Origin: an uncultured Thiodictyon sp.
GTDB lineage: Bacteria > Pseudomonadota > Gammaproteobacteria > Chromatiales > Chromatiaceae
Assembly (NCBI GenBank): GCA_903837595.1
Contig: CAILVI010000556.1
Coordinates: forward strand, 1-64,000
DNA length: 64,000 nucleotides
Direction: 5' to 3'
Shown here: positions 1 through 8,886 of the stretch, one piece after another
Layout: the number at the start of each line of letters is the position of its first letter
How positions within the stretch are numbered: position 1 is the first letter of the stretch
Translations under genes and position numbers: made by a program
The notes under the pieces: model-generated
Told to the model about the DNA's origin: nothing
Seen by the model: only the letters and a program-made list of their open reading frames with translations
Databases searched by the model: none

Positions 1-2
1 CC

Positions 3-30
3 GGTAGGAGCGGCCCCCCGGCCGCGACGA
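3..30. repeat. Partial palindromic element (GGAGCGG...CCGCGACG type)
   Basis: The first bases read GGTAGGAGCGG, then a C-rich centre, then CCGCGACGAAG. They share the outer arms of the GGTGGGAGCGGCTTYAGCCGCGACG hairpins at 33152-33222 and 37051-37123, so this is probably a divergent single arm of the same family. Nothing else is recognised before the first gene at 201. Confidence 0.4.
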
Positions 31-555
31 AGTCACCCTCCGGGTGGGCAGTGACCAAAGCATGACCAGCTCCATCGGTCTGTCCCTGTCACCCCGAGAT
101 AGTACGATCACCCTGTCAGGAGCAGCGGCGCTGCGACTGCCCGCCGCGTCTGTTAGACTGGATTGCTCCTTCATGGGCGATGTGGCGAAAGGAGCAAGTG
201 ATGTCCCCTGAAGAGAAGGCGCGGCAGATCATCGAACAGCGCCTGGGCGAGGCCGGGTGGGTGATCCAGGATCTGAAGGCCATCAACCTGGGGGCGGCCC
301 GCGGCTTGGCCGTGCGCGAGTATCCGACCGCGACCGGACCCGCGGACTATGTGCTGTTCATCGACCGCGAACCGGTCGGAATCCTCGAGGCCAAGCGTGC
401 CGAGGCCGACGAACACCTGACGAGTGTCGAGGAACAGACGCTGCGCTATGCCGTGGCGGCGCTGAAGTGGCGCGGCGAGTCCCGCCCACTGCCGTTCCTG
501 TTCGAGAGCACCGGGGCGATCACCCGCTTTACCGTGAAAGTCGCGCCGGGAGCGC

Positions 556-645
556 GCTCCAATTCTCCCTCCCCTATTGGGGGAGGGCCGGGGAGGGGAA
601 CGGCCAAGGCGCCCGCCACTTTCATCGTTCGGGGTGGCGCGGGCG
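556..645. repeat. Palindromic element inserted in frame in hsdR
   Basis: The segment contains CTCCCTCCCC, ATTGG and GGGAGGGCCGGGGAGGGG, a G/C-rich near palindrome, followed by ACTTTCATCGTTCGGGGTGGCG. The latter motif recurs with one change at about 37128-37150 next to other repeats. In hsdR it reads through as a glycine/proline-rich stretch (SPSPIGGGPGRG) between residues that are adjacent in related HsdR proteins. Confidence 0.6.
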
Positions 646-2201
646 CCATGGCCGTTACCGACGCCCGCGACCCGGCCCTGCGTTCACGCGAGGTCTTTCA
701 CTTCTTCCGCCCCGAGCACCTGGCGCACTGGCTGACCGAACCCGATACGCTGCGCCGTCGCCTGGCGCACGCCTTGCCGCCCCTGCCCACGACTAACCTG
801 CGTGAGTGCCAGATCGGTGCAGTCACCGGGCTTGAGTGCTCGCTGGCCCACAACCGTCCTCGCGCCTTGGCCCATATGGCGACCGGTTCCGGCAAGACCT
901 TTGCCGCCATCACCGCCGTCTATCGCCTGCTCAAGTTCGCCGGTGCCGTGCGTCTGCTGTTCCTGGTGGATACGCGCAACCTGGGGAAGCAGGCCCATCA
1001 GGAGTTCATGGCCTATACCCCGCCGGACGATGCCCGCAAGTTCACCGAGCTCTACAACGTCCAGCGCCTCACCATCGAGACCTTCGATTTTATCATCATC
1101 AATGAATGTCACCGCTCCATCTATAACCTCTGGAAGCAGGTGCTCGACTATTTCGACGCCTTTCTCATCGGGCTCACTGCCACCCCGGACCAGCGCACCT
1201 TCGGCTTTTTCAACGAGAACATCGTCGCGGAGTACACCTATGAACCGTCGGTCGCCGACGGGGTGAATGTGGGCTACGGAGACCATGAAGAGCGCGGTGG
1301 AGTGTGAAACCGCTGGAGGTCCTGCTCTTCATGCGCGACGTGCGCTCGCGCGGCTATTATGAGCAAATGAAGGGGCGCGGGGTGCGCAGCCTGGATTGCA
1401 ATGGACTCAAACGCGTCAGCAACAGCACCGACAGTGCCAAGACCCGCTTCGTCTTGATCCACGCGGTGGGCGTGGAGCGCTCCTGCAAGACCGACAGCCG
1501 GCCGCTGGAGCGCAAGCCCGGCATTGCGCTCAAAGACCTGTTGCAAGGGGTCGCGATCGGTCATCGCGATGATGATACCGTGCTCAGTCTGGCCAACCGC
1601 TTGGTCCGCCTGGCCAAGCAGTTGGACGACAAGGCCAAGGCGCGCGTCGAGAAGGTGTCCGGCGGCATTCGCCTGGCTGATCTTGGGAAGGGGTTGATCA
1701 CGGCGCTGAATCCAGATCAGATTATCGAAGACGCACTGGCAACGGCTGAAGCACAGGGCATCACGCGCTCTGAAGAGACACTCACCGCCCCAGAGATCGC
1801 CGCTGCCCGTGCCGCCCGTGCCGCCCGTGCCGCGCGGGTCGCCGCGGCCTGTGCCCCTTTTGACAGTCCTGAGTTGCGCGAGGCCATCGACTCCGCCCGC
1901 CGTGAGCATGAGCAGTTGATCGATCACATCAATCTCGATCAGGTCACCTTCGCGGGCTACGGTGCTCAGGCCGAGAGCCAGGCGCAGAAGACCATCCAGC
2001 ATTTCGGCGACTATATCGCCCAACACAAGGACGAGATCGCCGCCCTCTCCTTCTTCTATCAGCAACCCTATCAGCGCCGCCGGCTCACCTTTGACATGAT
2101 CGAGGAACTGCATGAACACCTTGGCCGGCGGCCGCTGATGCTGACCACCGAACGGCTGTGGAGCGCCTATGCCCGGAATTATAGTCAAGGCATCCCGACG
2201 C

Positions 2202-2230
2202 GTAGGGCCGGGTTTGAAACCCGCCCCTAC
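2202..2230. repeat. 29-bp palindrome at the 3' end of hsdR
   Basis: The sequence GTAGGGCCGGGTTT, G, AAACCCGCCCCTAC is a near-perfect hairpin. It lies where the C-terminal part of HsdR should continue and supplies the aberrant last residues and probably the stop codon context. Confidence 0.65.
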
Positions 2231-2277
2231 GGAGCGGCTGGACTGCATTCCGGGGAACGAGAAGCGGAGTCGGGCTA

Positions 2278-3831
2278 GTGAGTGAAGAGGGTGCATCGTG
2301 CGACGGTTGGGCCGTGTCGAGTCTCCAGATAATCGCCGCATCAGTCGGAGGGGGTACGCCGTCAAAGGCCAACGACGCCTACTGGGAGGACGGAACCATT
2401 CCATGGGTGTCGCCCAAGGACATGAAACAGTTTGTCGTGGTCGGCACCGAGGACCGGTTGACCGACGACGCGCTAGAATTGTTGTCGCTGGTGCCGACGC
2501 ACAGCATTCTAGTCGTCGTGTGCTCCGGAATCTTATCAAGGACGCTGCCGGTGCCTCTGAACGCGATGCCCGTGACCATTAATCAAGACATGCGTGCCTT
2601 CGTCCCTGCACCCGGCATCAACGCGAAATTTTTCGCTTGGCAACTGGTGGCAAGGGAGCGCGAGATCCTGGGTAGGTGTTCAAAGCACGGAACGACTGTG
2701 GCGAGCATTGAGAGGCCTGCCCTTGCACGCTTTTCGCTGCAAGTTGCCCCGACCTTCGAGCAGGTGCGTATCGTCGAAAAGCTCGAAGAATTGTTCTCTG
2801 ATCTGAACGCTGGTATAGCCGAGCTCAAGGCCGCGCAGAAAGAACTGGTGCGATACCGCCAGTCACTGCTCAAGGCGGCGGTTGACGGCACCCTGACTGC
2901 CGCATGGCGCGCGGTCCAGAGTCAACAGCCGGGCGAGCTGAAAGAGAGCGGTGCCCAGTTGCTCGAACGCATCCTCACCGAACGTCGTGCCCGCCGGGAG
3001 GTTAAGCAACTCGCGAAATTCACTGAACAAGGCAAGGCGTCGCCGAAGGGCTGGAACCAAAAGTAACGGGAGCCGAAGAAGCCGGAGGATGCCTATTTGC
3101 GGAACCTCCCGCAGTCCTGGGTTTGGGCCGCCGTGGAACAGCTCGGTGAGGTTCAAGTCGGCCGGCAGCGTTCGCCGAGTAAAATGAAGGGGGAATGTCC
3201 GGCGAAATATATACGTGCCGCGAACATTATTGAGGCGGGAATCGATTTTTCTGATGTTCTGGAAATGGATTTCACTGAAACCGAACGTGAGACCTTCCAT
3301 TTGCGGTGCGGTGATGTCCTGCTCACTGAGGCGTCTGGGAGTGCGCAGCACGTCGGACGGCCGGTCATCTGGCCGAGCGTTGGTGGTTTATTTTGCTTTC
3401 AGAACACCGTCATTCGCTTTAGTCCGCGTGGCGTAACCTCGGAATTCGCGTTCTACGTTTTCTTGGCTGCTCAGAAATTGGGCCTTTTTCAACAACTCTC
3501 AGGGGGTGTCGGCGTCAATCATCTGAGTGCCGGAAAATTTTCGGGGTTCGCCGTTCCGCTGCCGCCAGTGGCAGAGCAGAAGGCTATCGTTGAGGCGTTG
3601 GAGTCCGGATTTGCTTTCTTGGACGGGCAATCTGCGGCCATTGCGCATTCGCTTAAACAATCCGCCGCCCAACGCCAAAACATCCTCGAGGCCGCCGTCT
3701 CCGGTCAACTGGTCCCGCAAGACCCCAATGATGAACCGGCGAGCGTGCTGCTGGAGCGCATTCGCGCCGAACGGGCCGCGGCGGGTGCCGGCAAAGCGAA
3801 GCGTGCGCGCAAGACGCAGCGGTTTCCATGA
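2278..3831 (+). pseudogene. hsdS: Type I restriction specificity subunit with one nonsense codon
   Basis: DNA-recognition subunit of a type I R-M complex. The GTG start at 2278 overlaps the preceding stop. The first target-recognition domain (GGGTPSKAND, IPWVSPKDM) and the conserved helical spacer (LFSDLNAGIAELKAAQKEL, RYRQSLLKAAVDG) are followed by LLERILTERR, KGWNQK and then TAA at 3064-3066. The same frame continues without another break through REPKKPE, a second recognition domain and the second helical repeat (RQNILEAAVSGQLVPQ) to 3831. Related proteins have tyrosine at the stop position (K-Y-K/R-EP), so TAC to TAA is the simplest explanation. All else looks full length. A sequencing error cannot be excluded. 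Confidence 0.85.
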
Positions 3832-3901
3832 GGCGACAGGAGGTCGGGTGCAGCGGCTGGAGTGATGACCTAGTACCCGATTCCACCCTATTTCGCCTGT
3901 C

Positions 3902-4088
3902 GACCCCAACGGGGTCGAACATACCAGCCCAGGGCAACGCCCTGGGTGTGAGGTATATGAGGGGCCTAGCCCTGAAAGGGCGTGACAGACGGCTCTGCGT
4001 CGTTATGTCACGCCCTTTCAGGGCTAAGCTGAACACGATGCTATCCCAGGGCGTTGCCCTGGACTGATATGTCGCGCCCCTTCGGGGC
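3902..4088. repeat. Cluster of nested palindromes downstream of hsdS
   Basis: A GACCCC/GGGGTC hairpin (3902-3916) is followed by CCCAGGGCAACGCCCTGGG (3928-3946), a perfect 21-bp inverted repeat (3967-3987 with 4006-4026, arm beginning TAGCCCTGAAAGGG), and the inverse of the first palindrome (4046-4062), then a GCCCC/GGGGC hairpin near 4075-4088. The whole block is roughly symmetrical, like a mobile palindromic element. No gene is seen here. Confidence 0.7.
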
Positions 4089-4138
4089 TTGGGCTGGTCG
4101 CAAGACAAGGTGGAACGGCCTACCGGGCCACCGCCGAG

Positions 4139-4163
4139 ATTGTCGCCACGCGGTGGCGACAAT
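4139..4163. repeat. Perfect hairpin, 25 bp
   Basis: ATTGTCGCCACG and CGGTGGCGACAAT form a strong stem. It has the same outer layout (AATTGTC...GACAATT) as the hairpin at 4435-4461 with a different core, suggesting related elements. Confidence 0.55.
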
Positions 4164-4320
4164 TGGGGCCTGAGTCTGGACGAGGGTTCTGGGCACAGAA
4201 CCTCCGCTGCATGTTGCAGTTTGCTAAGGCCTTTCCGAACCAGGCGATTGGCGTATCGCTGGTGCGACATTTGAGCTGGAGGGGCTTGCGGGCTTGATCG
4301 TAACTCCCGGCGACGGGCTC

Positions 4321-4374
4321 GGGGCGCGCAGCGCCCAACACAGGCGTGACACCGCGCGAGCGGTGTCACGAGAG
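4321..4374. repeat. Interspersed repeat, copy 1 (GCGCAGCGCCCAACAC...GTGTCACGAGAG)
   Basis: About 54 bp containing the hairpin GTGACACCGC/GCGGTGTCAC. It is nearly identical to segments at 37364-37417 and 38287-38340. Confidence 0.75.
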
Positions 4375-4434
4375 GCTGGATCGGCGCAGTTATGATCGAC
4401 GCCGCGCGTCGTGGCACTGATCCGCCGCTCAGGG

Positions 4435-4461
4435 AATTGTCTCGACGCTGTCGAGACAATT
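4435..4461. repeat. Perfect hairpin, 27 bp
   Basis: AATTGTCTCGAC, GCT, GTCGAGACAATT gives 12-bp perfect arms. It lies in the gene-free stretch 3832-4658, which otherwise shows only repeats. Confidence 0.6.
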
Positions 4462-4658
4462 GGCCAGAGGCTCGGTGTTCGGTCTGTCGCCGGGGGTGAC
4501 GAAGAAAGTGCCACAGCCGGTAGCACAAAAGTGAGACGGACTTGCTGGCCCAGTGCTTCGGAGGCCTTACCTGGTCGCGCTGGGGTGAGTCAAGACCAAT
4601 GAAAACGCACTGCCGACCAGTCTGAGGTCGAGGACCGGCAAGCCGCTGGAGGCCCAAT

Positions 4659-5235
4659 AGCTGCGCCTGCTGCACCGGCTGGGCCAGGGGGAGGGGATGC
4701 TCGGCGCGATTTTCTTCAAGGCGCAGAACAAGATCCAGGACCCGGCTAAGCTCTCGCGGCTGGTGCAGCTGATCGACGCGGAGGACTGGATCAGCCTGGA
4801 CGCCGACACCAAGGGTGATCTCTATGAGGGTCTGCTGCGGAGGAACGCGGAGGGTACCATGAGCGGTGCCGGCCGGTATTTCACGCTGCGGCCGCTGATC
4901 CAGGCGATGGTGGCGTGCTTGCGCCCGGAGCCGCTGCGGACCATTGCCGACCCGGCCTGTGGTACCGGCGGTTTCTTTCTGGGTGCCTATGCCCGGCTCA
5001 CCCGTGGGGGGCAGACGCTGGACCGGCGGCAAAAGGAGTTCCTGCGGCGCGATGCTGCTGTTCGAGGGCAGCGCCGGCGAGCGTATCCGCCGCAAGCTGT
5101 TGGAGACTCAAGGACGGCGCGCTCGACAACCTGGACGACCTGCCGCCGCCGCAGGTCTTGCAGCAGGAGATCATCGAGCATCTGGAGGCCGCCTTGCTGG
5201 CGTTTCGCGACGTGGCCGCCGGGCTGGCCAAGTGA
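4659..5235 (+). pseudogene. hsdM: Type I DNA methylase subunit, decayed
   Basis: Fragments of the N6-adenine methyltransferase subunit. The first frame starts without its N-terminal domain at about 4659 (LLHRLGQGEGMLG), then shows FFKAQNKIQDPAKLSRL, GDLYEGLLRRNAE and the S-adenosylmethionine motif I DPACGTGGFFL. The catalytic NPPF region is missing. Short out-of-frame pieces follow near 5050-5100 (GERIRRKLLE) and the C-terminal helix region near 5105-5235 (DGALDNLDDLPPP, LEAALLAFRD). Together with hsdR and hsdS upstream this is the end of one R-S-M locus, now separated from hsdS by about 830 bases of repeats. It is not expected to be functional. Confidence 0.8.
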
Positions 5236-5301
5236 TCACGAACGCTGGTGGATGCGGCGCGCATGAGCCATGTGCCCGGTCCCTGAGGCCGTGCGGCGCG
5301 C

Positions 5302-5344
5302 CTTATCCACCCTACGGCGGCGCCGGTTTCGTAGGGTGGATAAG
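5302..5344. repeat. Inverted repeat CTTATCCACCCTACG
   Basis: Perfect 15-bp arms at 5302-5316 and 5330-5344, followed by GCGTAGCGCATCCACC. Part of the motif (GCGCCTTATCCACC) recurs at 6117-6130 between hisB and hisA. The rest of the 5236-5460 gap shows no gene. Confidence 0.6.
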
Positions 5345-5460
5345 CGTAGCGCATCCACCATCAGACTGCTGCTCGCCGGTAGGGCCGCGCCCGCGACCTG
5401 TGGTTAAATAGCCGGTCTGCGCGCCCGCCGCGATCGCCTCAGGCCGAGCCCAAGAAATCC

Positions 5461-6066
5461 ATGACAGCCGACACCAACCGCCGCACCGCCCGGGTGGAGC
5501 GCAACACCCTGGAGACCCGCATCCGGGTCAGCCTGGACCTGGACGGGACCGGCCGGTCCAGCTTCCAGACGGGGCTGCCCTTCTTGGACCACATGCTGGA
5601 CCAGGTGGCGCGTCACGGGCTGATCGACCTGGAGGTGGTGGCGGAGGGTGACCTGCACATCGACGCCCACCACACGGCGGAGGACCTGGGAATTACCCTG
5701 GGGCAGGCGCTGAGTCAGGCCCTGGGCGACAAGAAGGGCATCCGCCGTTACGGGCACGCCTATGTGCCGCTCGACGAGGCCCTGTCACGGGTGGTGATCG
5801 ATCTGTCCGGGCGCCCGGGGCTGGAGTTCCACTGTGCCTTCACCCGCCCCCTGATCGGTGCCTTCGACGTCGACCTGTTCCGCGAGTTTTTCCAGGGCCT
5901 GGTCAACCATGCCGGGCTCACGCTGCACATCGACAACCTGCGCGGGGCCAACGCCCACCACCAGGCCGAGACCATCTTCAAGGCGTTCGGCCGGGCGCTT
6001 CGGATGGCGGTGGAGCCGGACGCGCGTATGGGCGGCATCCTGCCGTCCACCAAGGGCTCGCTGTAG
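5461..6066 (+). CDS. hisB: Imidazoleglycerol-phosphate dehydratase
   Basis: Cytoplasmic manganese enzyme of histidine biosynthesis that dehydrates imidazoleglycerol phosphate to imidazoleacetol phosphate. The 201-residue protein is the normal length of the stand-alone bacterial HisB. The start fits the family N-terminus ([12 protein letters not shown]). Metal-binding motifs are visible: FLDHMLDQ with following histidines, HHTAEDLG, and a second set near the C-terminus ([17 protein letters not shown]). There is no fused phosphatase domain. hisA follows after 111 bases; hisH, often found between them, is not here. Clear family assignment. Confidence 0.97.
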   Translation: MTADTNRRTARVERNTLETRIRVSLDLDGTGRSSFQTGLPFLDHMLDQVARHGLIDLEVVAEGDLHIDAHHTAEDLGITLGQALSQALGDKKGIRRYGHAYVPLDEALSRVVIDLSGRPGLEFHCAFTRPLIGAFDVDLFREFFQGLVNHAGLTLHIDNLRGANAHHQAETIFKAFGRALRMAVEPDARMGGILPSTKGSL

Positions 6067-6177
6067 GTTGGATATGGCGCGCGGCACGGTGCGGCGGCTT
6101 GCTCTGGTGCCCGCCCGCGCCTTATCCACCATCCCCATAGTCCCCTCCAATCACCTGTTTTACGAGGTACGCCTTCA

Positions 6178-6930
6178 GTGCTGCTGATTCCAGCCATCGA
6201 TCTCAAGGACGGCCGCTGTGTGCGCCTGCGCCAGGGCCGCATGGAGGACGAGACCGTCTTCTCCGACGACCCGGTGGAGATGGCAGGGCGCTGGGTGGGG
6301 CAGGGCGCCCGCCGGCTGCACCTGGTGGATCTCAACGGCGCCTTCGCCGGTGAGCCGGTCAACGGCGCGGCCATCCGCGCCATCGCCGCCCGCTACCCGG
6401 ACCTGCCGATCCAGGTCGGTGGCGGTATCCGCGACGAGGCGACCATCGCCGCTTACCTGGCGGCCGGGGTGAGCTTCTGCATCATCGGCACCCAGGCCGT
6501 GACCGAGCCCGCCTTCGTCGCGCGGGCCTGTCGCGCCTTCCCGGGTCACATCATCGTCGGGCTGGACGCCAAGGACGGTCAGGTCGCCATCAAAGGGTGG
6601 GCCGAGATCACCGAGCACCGTGTGGATGAACTGTCCAAGCGCTTCGAGGGCGACGGGGTCTCGGCCATCGTCTACACCGACATCGGGCGCGACGGCATGA
6701 TGACCGGCCCCAATATCCCCGCCACCCGCGCGCTCGCCGCCGCGGTGGCGATCCCCATCATCGCCTCGGGCGGTATCACCAATCTGGACGACATCCGCGC
6801 CCTGGCCCAGGCCGCCCGGGTCGAGCACGCACCGGGCATCACCGGCGCCATCACCGGGCGTGCCATCTACGAGGGCACACTCGACTTCGCCGCCGGGCAG
6901 CGCCTGGCCGATCAACTGGCCGCCAACTAA
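6178..6930 (+). CDS. hisA: Phosphoribosyl-formimino-AICAR-phosphate isomerase
   Basis: TIM-barrel isomerase of histidine biosynthesis (ProFAR to PRFAR), cytoplasmic. The 250-residue protein starts at a GTG codon. The family N-terminus [15 protein letters not shown] begins at residue 2, which fixes this start. Phosphate-binding and catalytic stretches are present (IQVGGGIRD with preceding strand, [21 protein letters not shown]). The product is normally the substrate of the HisH-HisF synthase, whose genes are not next to it. hisI starts 19 bases downstream, so the two are probably co-transcribed. Confidence 0.97.
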   Translation: MLLIPAIDLKDGRCVRLRQGRMEDETVFSDDPVEMAGRWVGQGARRLHLVDLNGAFAGEPVNGAAIRAIAARYPDLPIQVGGGIRDEATIAAYLAAGVSFCIIGTQAVTEPAFVARACRAFPGHIIVGLDAKDGQVAIKGWAEITEHRVDELSKRFEGDGVSAIVYTDIGRDGMMTGPNIPATRALAAAVAIPIIASGGITNLDDIRALAQAARVEHAPGITGAITGRAIYEGTLDFAAGQRLADQLAAN

Positions 6931-6949
6931 TCCATCAGGACCGACAACC

Positions 6950-7357
6950 ATGACCGACACCACGAGCGACAACTGGCTCGACAGCATCAAGTGGGACGCG
7001 GACGGCCTGGTGCCGGCCATCGCGCAGGAGACCGGCACCGGTACCATCCTGATGATGGCCTGGATGAACCGCGAATCCCTCGCCCTGACGCGCGCCACCG
7101 GCCATGCCGTCTACTGGTCGCGTTCGCGCCGCAAGCTCTGGCACAAGGGCGAGGAGTCCGGCCACCAGCAGGTGGTGCGCGCGTTGCGCATCGACTGCGA
7201 CGCGGACGTGGTCCTGATGGAGGTGGAGCAGAAGGGCGGCATCGCCTGCCACACCGGCCGCCACAATTGCTTCTTTCGGGAACTGGACGCGGCCGGCCAC
7301 TGGGTTGAGGTTGCCCCGGTGCTCAAGGACCCGGACGCCATTTACCACAAGGTGTAG
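6950..7357 (+). CDS. hisI: Phosphoribosyl-AMP cyclohydrolase
   Basis: Zinc-dependent hydrolase opening the purine ring of phosphoribosyl-AMP in histidine biosynthesis. The ATG at 6950 gives 135 residues, the usual size of the stand-alone enzyme; the open frame extends further upstream into hisA without family similarity. Hallmarks: [27 protein letters not shown], the acidic metal region around RIDCDADV, and [14 protein letters not shown] with the zinc cysteines. HisI and HisE are separate proteins here, unlike the fused enterobacterial HisIE. Confidence 0.96.
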   Translation: MTDTTSDNWLDSIKWDADGLVPAIAQETGTGTILMMAWMNRESLALTRATGHAVYWSRSRRKLWHKGEESGHQQVVRALRIDCDADVVLMEVEQKGGIACHTGRHNCFFRELDAAGHWVEVAPVLKDPDAIYHKV

Positions 7358-7550
7358 GGTCGGCCTCGATCGTTATTCAGGACACTCCGCGACGCGTTGC
7401 CGCAAGGACAGGTCTAGCCGGAGCGATGAGCAAGGCCGGCTCCATCATCGCGTTTGGCTAATCCTGGCCAGGACGGATTCGGGAGGCCAGCACGAGGCCG
7501 GACAGGTTAAACTGCCAAATCACGCCACTTGCCATTTGCCGCTGAATCAC

Positions 7551-7877
7551 ATGACCGATATCCTCGAACGCCTGGCCGACGTACTGGAGGCCCGCAAGCA
7601 GTCGGACCCTAGCTCTTCTTATGTCGCCGGGCTCTATGCCAAGGGGCTGGACTCAATCCTGAAGAAGATCGGGGAGGAGGCCACCGAGACGGTCATGGCG
7701 GGCAAGGACGGTGAGGCGGACAAGATCGTCTATGAGGTGGCTGACCTGTGGTTCCACAGCCTGGTGCTGCTGGCCCACCAGGGGCTGCGGCCGGCGCGGG
7801 TGCTTGCCGAACTGGACCGGCGCTTCGGTCTCTCCGGTCTGACCGAGAAGGCCGCGCGGGGCGGTGAGGATGAGTGA
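7551..7877 (+). CDS. hisE: Phosphoribosyl-ATP pyrophosphatase
   Basis: Second step of histidine biosynthesis: hydrolyses phosphoribosyl-ATP to phosphoribosyl-AMP. The open frame begins further upstream, but family similarity starts at the ATG at 7551 ([15 protein letters not shown]), giving 108 residues. The all-alpha NTP-pyrophosphohydrolase motif [12 protein letters not shown] with the downstream [13 protein letters not shown] is intact. A 193-base gap separates it from hisI, and the tat genes follow after 160 bases, an order common in gammaproteobacteria and related groups. Confidence 0.95.
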   Translation: MTDILERLADVLEARKQSDPSSSYVAGLYAKGLDSILKKIGEEATETVMAGKDGEADKIVYEVADLWFHSLVLLAHQGLRPARVLAELDRRFGLSGLTEKAARGGEDE

Positions 7878-8037
7878 TCCGGTGAGCGACACGCCGCCGG
7901 CGGCCGCGTCGGGCAATACCGGCAGGCAGCCAATTTAGAGTATCATCGCGGACCTTCGGCGGGACGGGCGCGACGCCCGGGACCGTTGGCCAATCAACCT
8001 CACTTCAGACCGCCCGCGAGCGGCAGCGGAGAAACCC

Positions 8038-8337
8038 ATGGGCCTTGGTGGTTTGCACGTCTGGCACCTGTTGATCCTTCTGGTCGTCGTCGTGTTGGTG
8101 TTCGGCACCAAGAAATTGAAGAACGTCGGCCAAGACTTGGGCGATGCAGTCAAGAATTTTCGCAGCGCCATGGCGTCCGGTGACAAGGACAAGGGCGATG
8201 AGCCAGCCGAGCCCCGGCAGGTGACGCCGCAGCCGGCGCGGCCGGTGGTCGATTCACGCGGCGCACCGGCCAGGCCCACGGCGGGTGCGGCGACCGGTGC
8301 CGCGCGTGACCGGCAGGCCGATTGGCCGAACTCCTGA
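8038..8337 (+). CDS. tatA: Twin-arginine translocase subunit TatA
   Basis: Small membrane protein that forms the pore-like oligomer for export of folded proteins. The 99-residue protein has one N-terminal membrane helix ([15 protein letters not shown]), the hinge FGTKKL, and an amphipathic helix ([12 protein letters not shown]). A long proline/alanine-rich tail follows, of the sort that varies freely in the family. It is the first gene of a tatABC set. Confidence 0.93.
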   Translation: MGLGGLHVWHLLILLVVVVLVFGTKKLKNVGQDLGDAVKNFRSAMASGDKDKGDEPAEPRQVTPQPARPVVDSRGAPARPTAGAATGAARDRQADWPNS

Positions 8338-8398
8338 TCCGGTGCGGCCTGCGGACCTCATCGTCGACGTTCTGATCCGGCTGACCTAGGGGCACGCC

Positions 8399-8725
8399 AT
8401 GTTTGATATCGGCTTCTGGGAAATGGTGATGTGCGCGGTCGTGGCCTTGGTCGTGATCGGACCCAAGGACTTGCCGCGGGTGGCACGGATTGCCGGACTC
8501 TGGGTTGGGCGGGCGCGGCGCAGCCTGGCGGTCGTTAAGGATGAGATCGACCGGGAGCTCAGGGCCCAGGAACTGAAGGACATCCTGGCCAAGCAGACGC
8601 TGAACAACCCGGTCGAGCGCATACTTGAAGAGCCCCTCCTGGAGTCGCCCCCGGAGTTTGTGCATCCCGCCTCGGGGGTGGACCTGAGCCCTTCCCGGCC
8701 CGATGCGGGCGGCGGTAAGGGGTGA
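8399..8725 (+). CDS. tatB: Sec-independent translocase subunit TatB
   Basis: Partner of TatC in the substrate receptor complex for twin-arginine signal peptides. The 108-residue protein starts MFDIGFWEM, has the single membrane helix ending in VVIGPKDLPRVAR (TatB-type GPxxLP motif), and a charged amphipathic region (DEIDRELRAQELKDIL). It lies between tatA and tatC in the same direction. Confidence 0.93.
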   Translation: MFDIGFWEMVMCAVVALVVIGPKDLPRVARIAGLWVGRARRSLAVVKDEIDRELRAQELKDILAKQTLNNPVERILEEPLLESPPEFVHPASGVDLSPSRPDAGGGKG

Positions 8726-8886
8726 GCGCCGTCGCCTGCGGGTCGCTGCGCCACGCTCCCTTAACCTTGTCCCCGAAGACGCCAGACCCGCGAATGCGTC
8801 GGTGCTGATGTTGCGCATTGTTCGCGGACGAACCCGGGCACCCCGCCACCCCGCGGGCGGCCCCCAGACCAGCCCCGAGACCCGTC

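Larger units (their letters stand above)
201..2278 (+). pseudogene. hsdR: Type I restriction enzyme R subunit, decayed (EcoEI-like HsdR)
   Basis: Remnant of the ATP-dependent translocase/endonuclease subunit of a type I R-M system. The ATG at 201 is chosen because AGGAG lies 6 bases upstream. Frame 201-1307 carries the N-terminal nuclease region and a helicase Walker A motif (ATGSGKT, about residue 227). Family HsdRs usually have DECH at Walker B; here it reads NECH (IIINECHRS). Sequence expected between YNVQRL and TIETFDF is missing, and after VADGVNV (about 1270) the second helicase domain is largely lost with a frame change. The C-terminal part resumes in another frame at about 1304 (EVLLFMRDVRSR, EQMKGRG) and runs to 2278. 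Two palindromic elements (556-645 and 2202-2230) lie inside. The natural C-terminus is replaced by the second repeat. It abuts the hsdS start at 2278. The gene is not expected to encode an active enzyme. Confidence 0.85.

Noticed and set aside
1274..2539. 421-codon minus-strand frame over hsdR/hsdS
   Set aside because: The plus strand carries recognisable HsdR and HsdS sequence; the minus product is low-complexity.
3653..5095. 480-codon minus-strand frame across repeats and hsdM
   Set aside because: Runs through palindromes and antisense to hsdM; composition is arginine/proline-rich with no motif.
7305..7550. Extended hisE reading frame
   Set aside because: Similarity to HisE begins at 7551; the upstream part overlaps hisI and is not conserved-looking.
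8818..8886. Upstream TTG start for tatC
   Set aside because: The extra 23 residues are proline/arginine-rich and unlike TatC N-termini; ATG 8887 fits the family.
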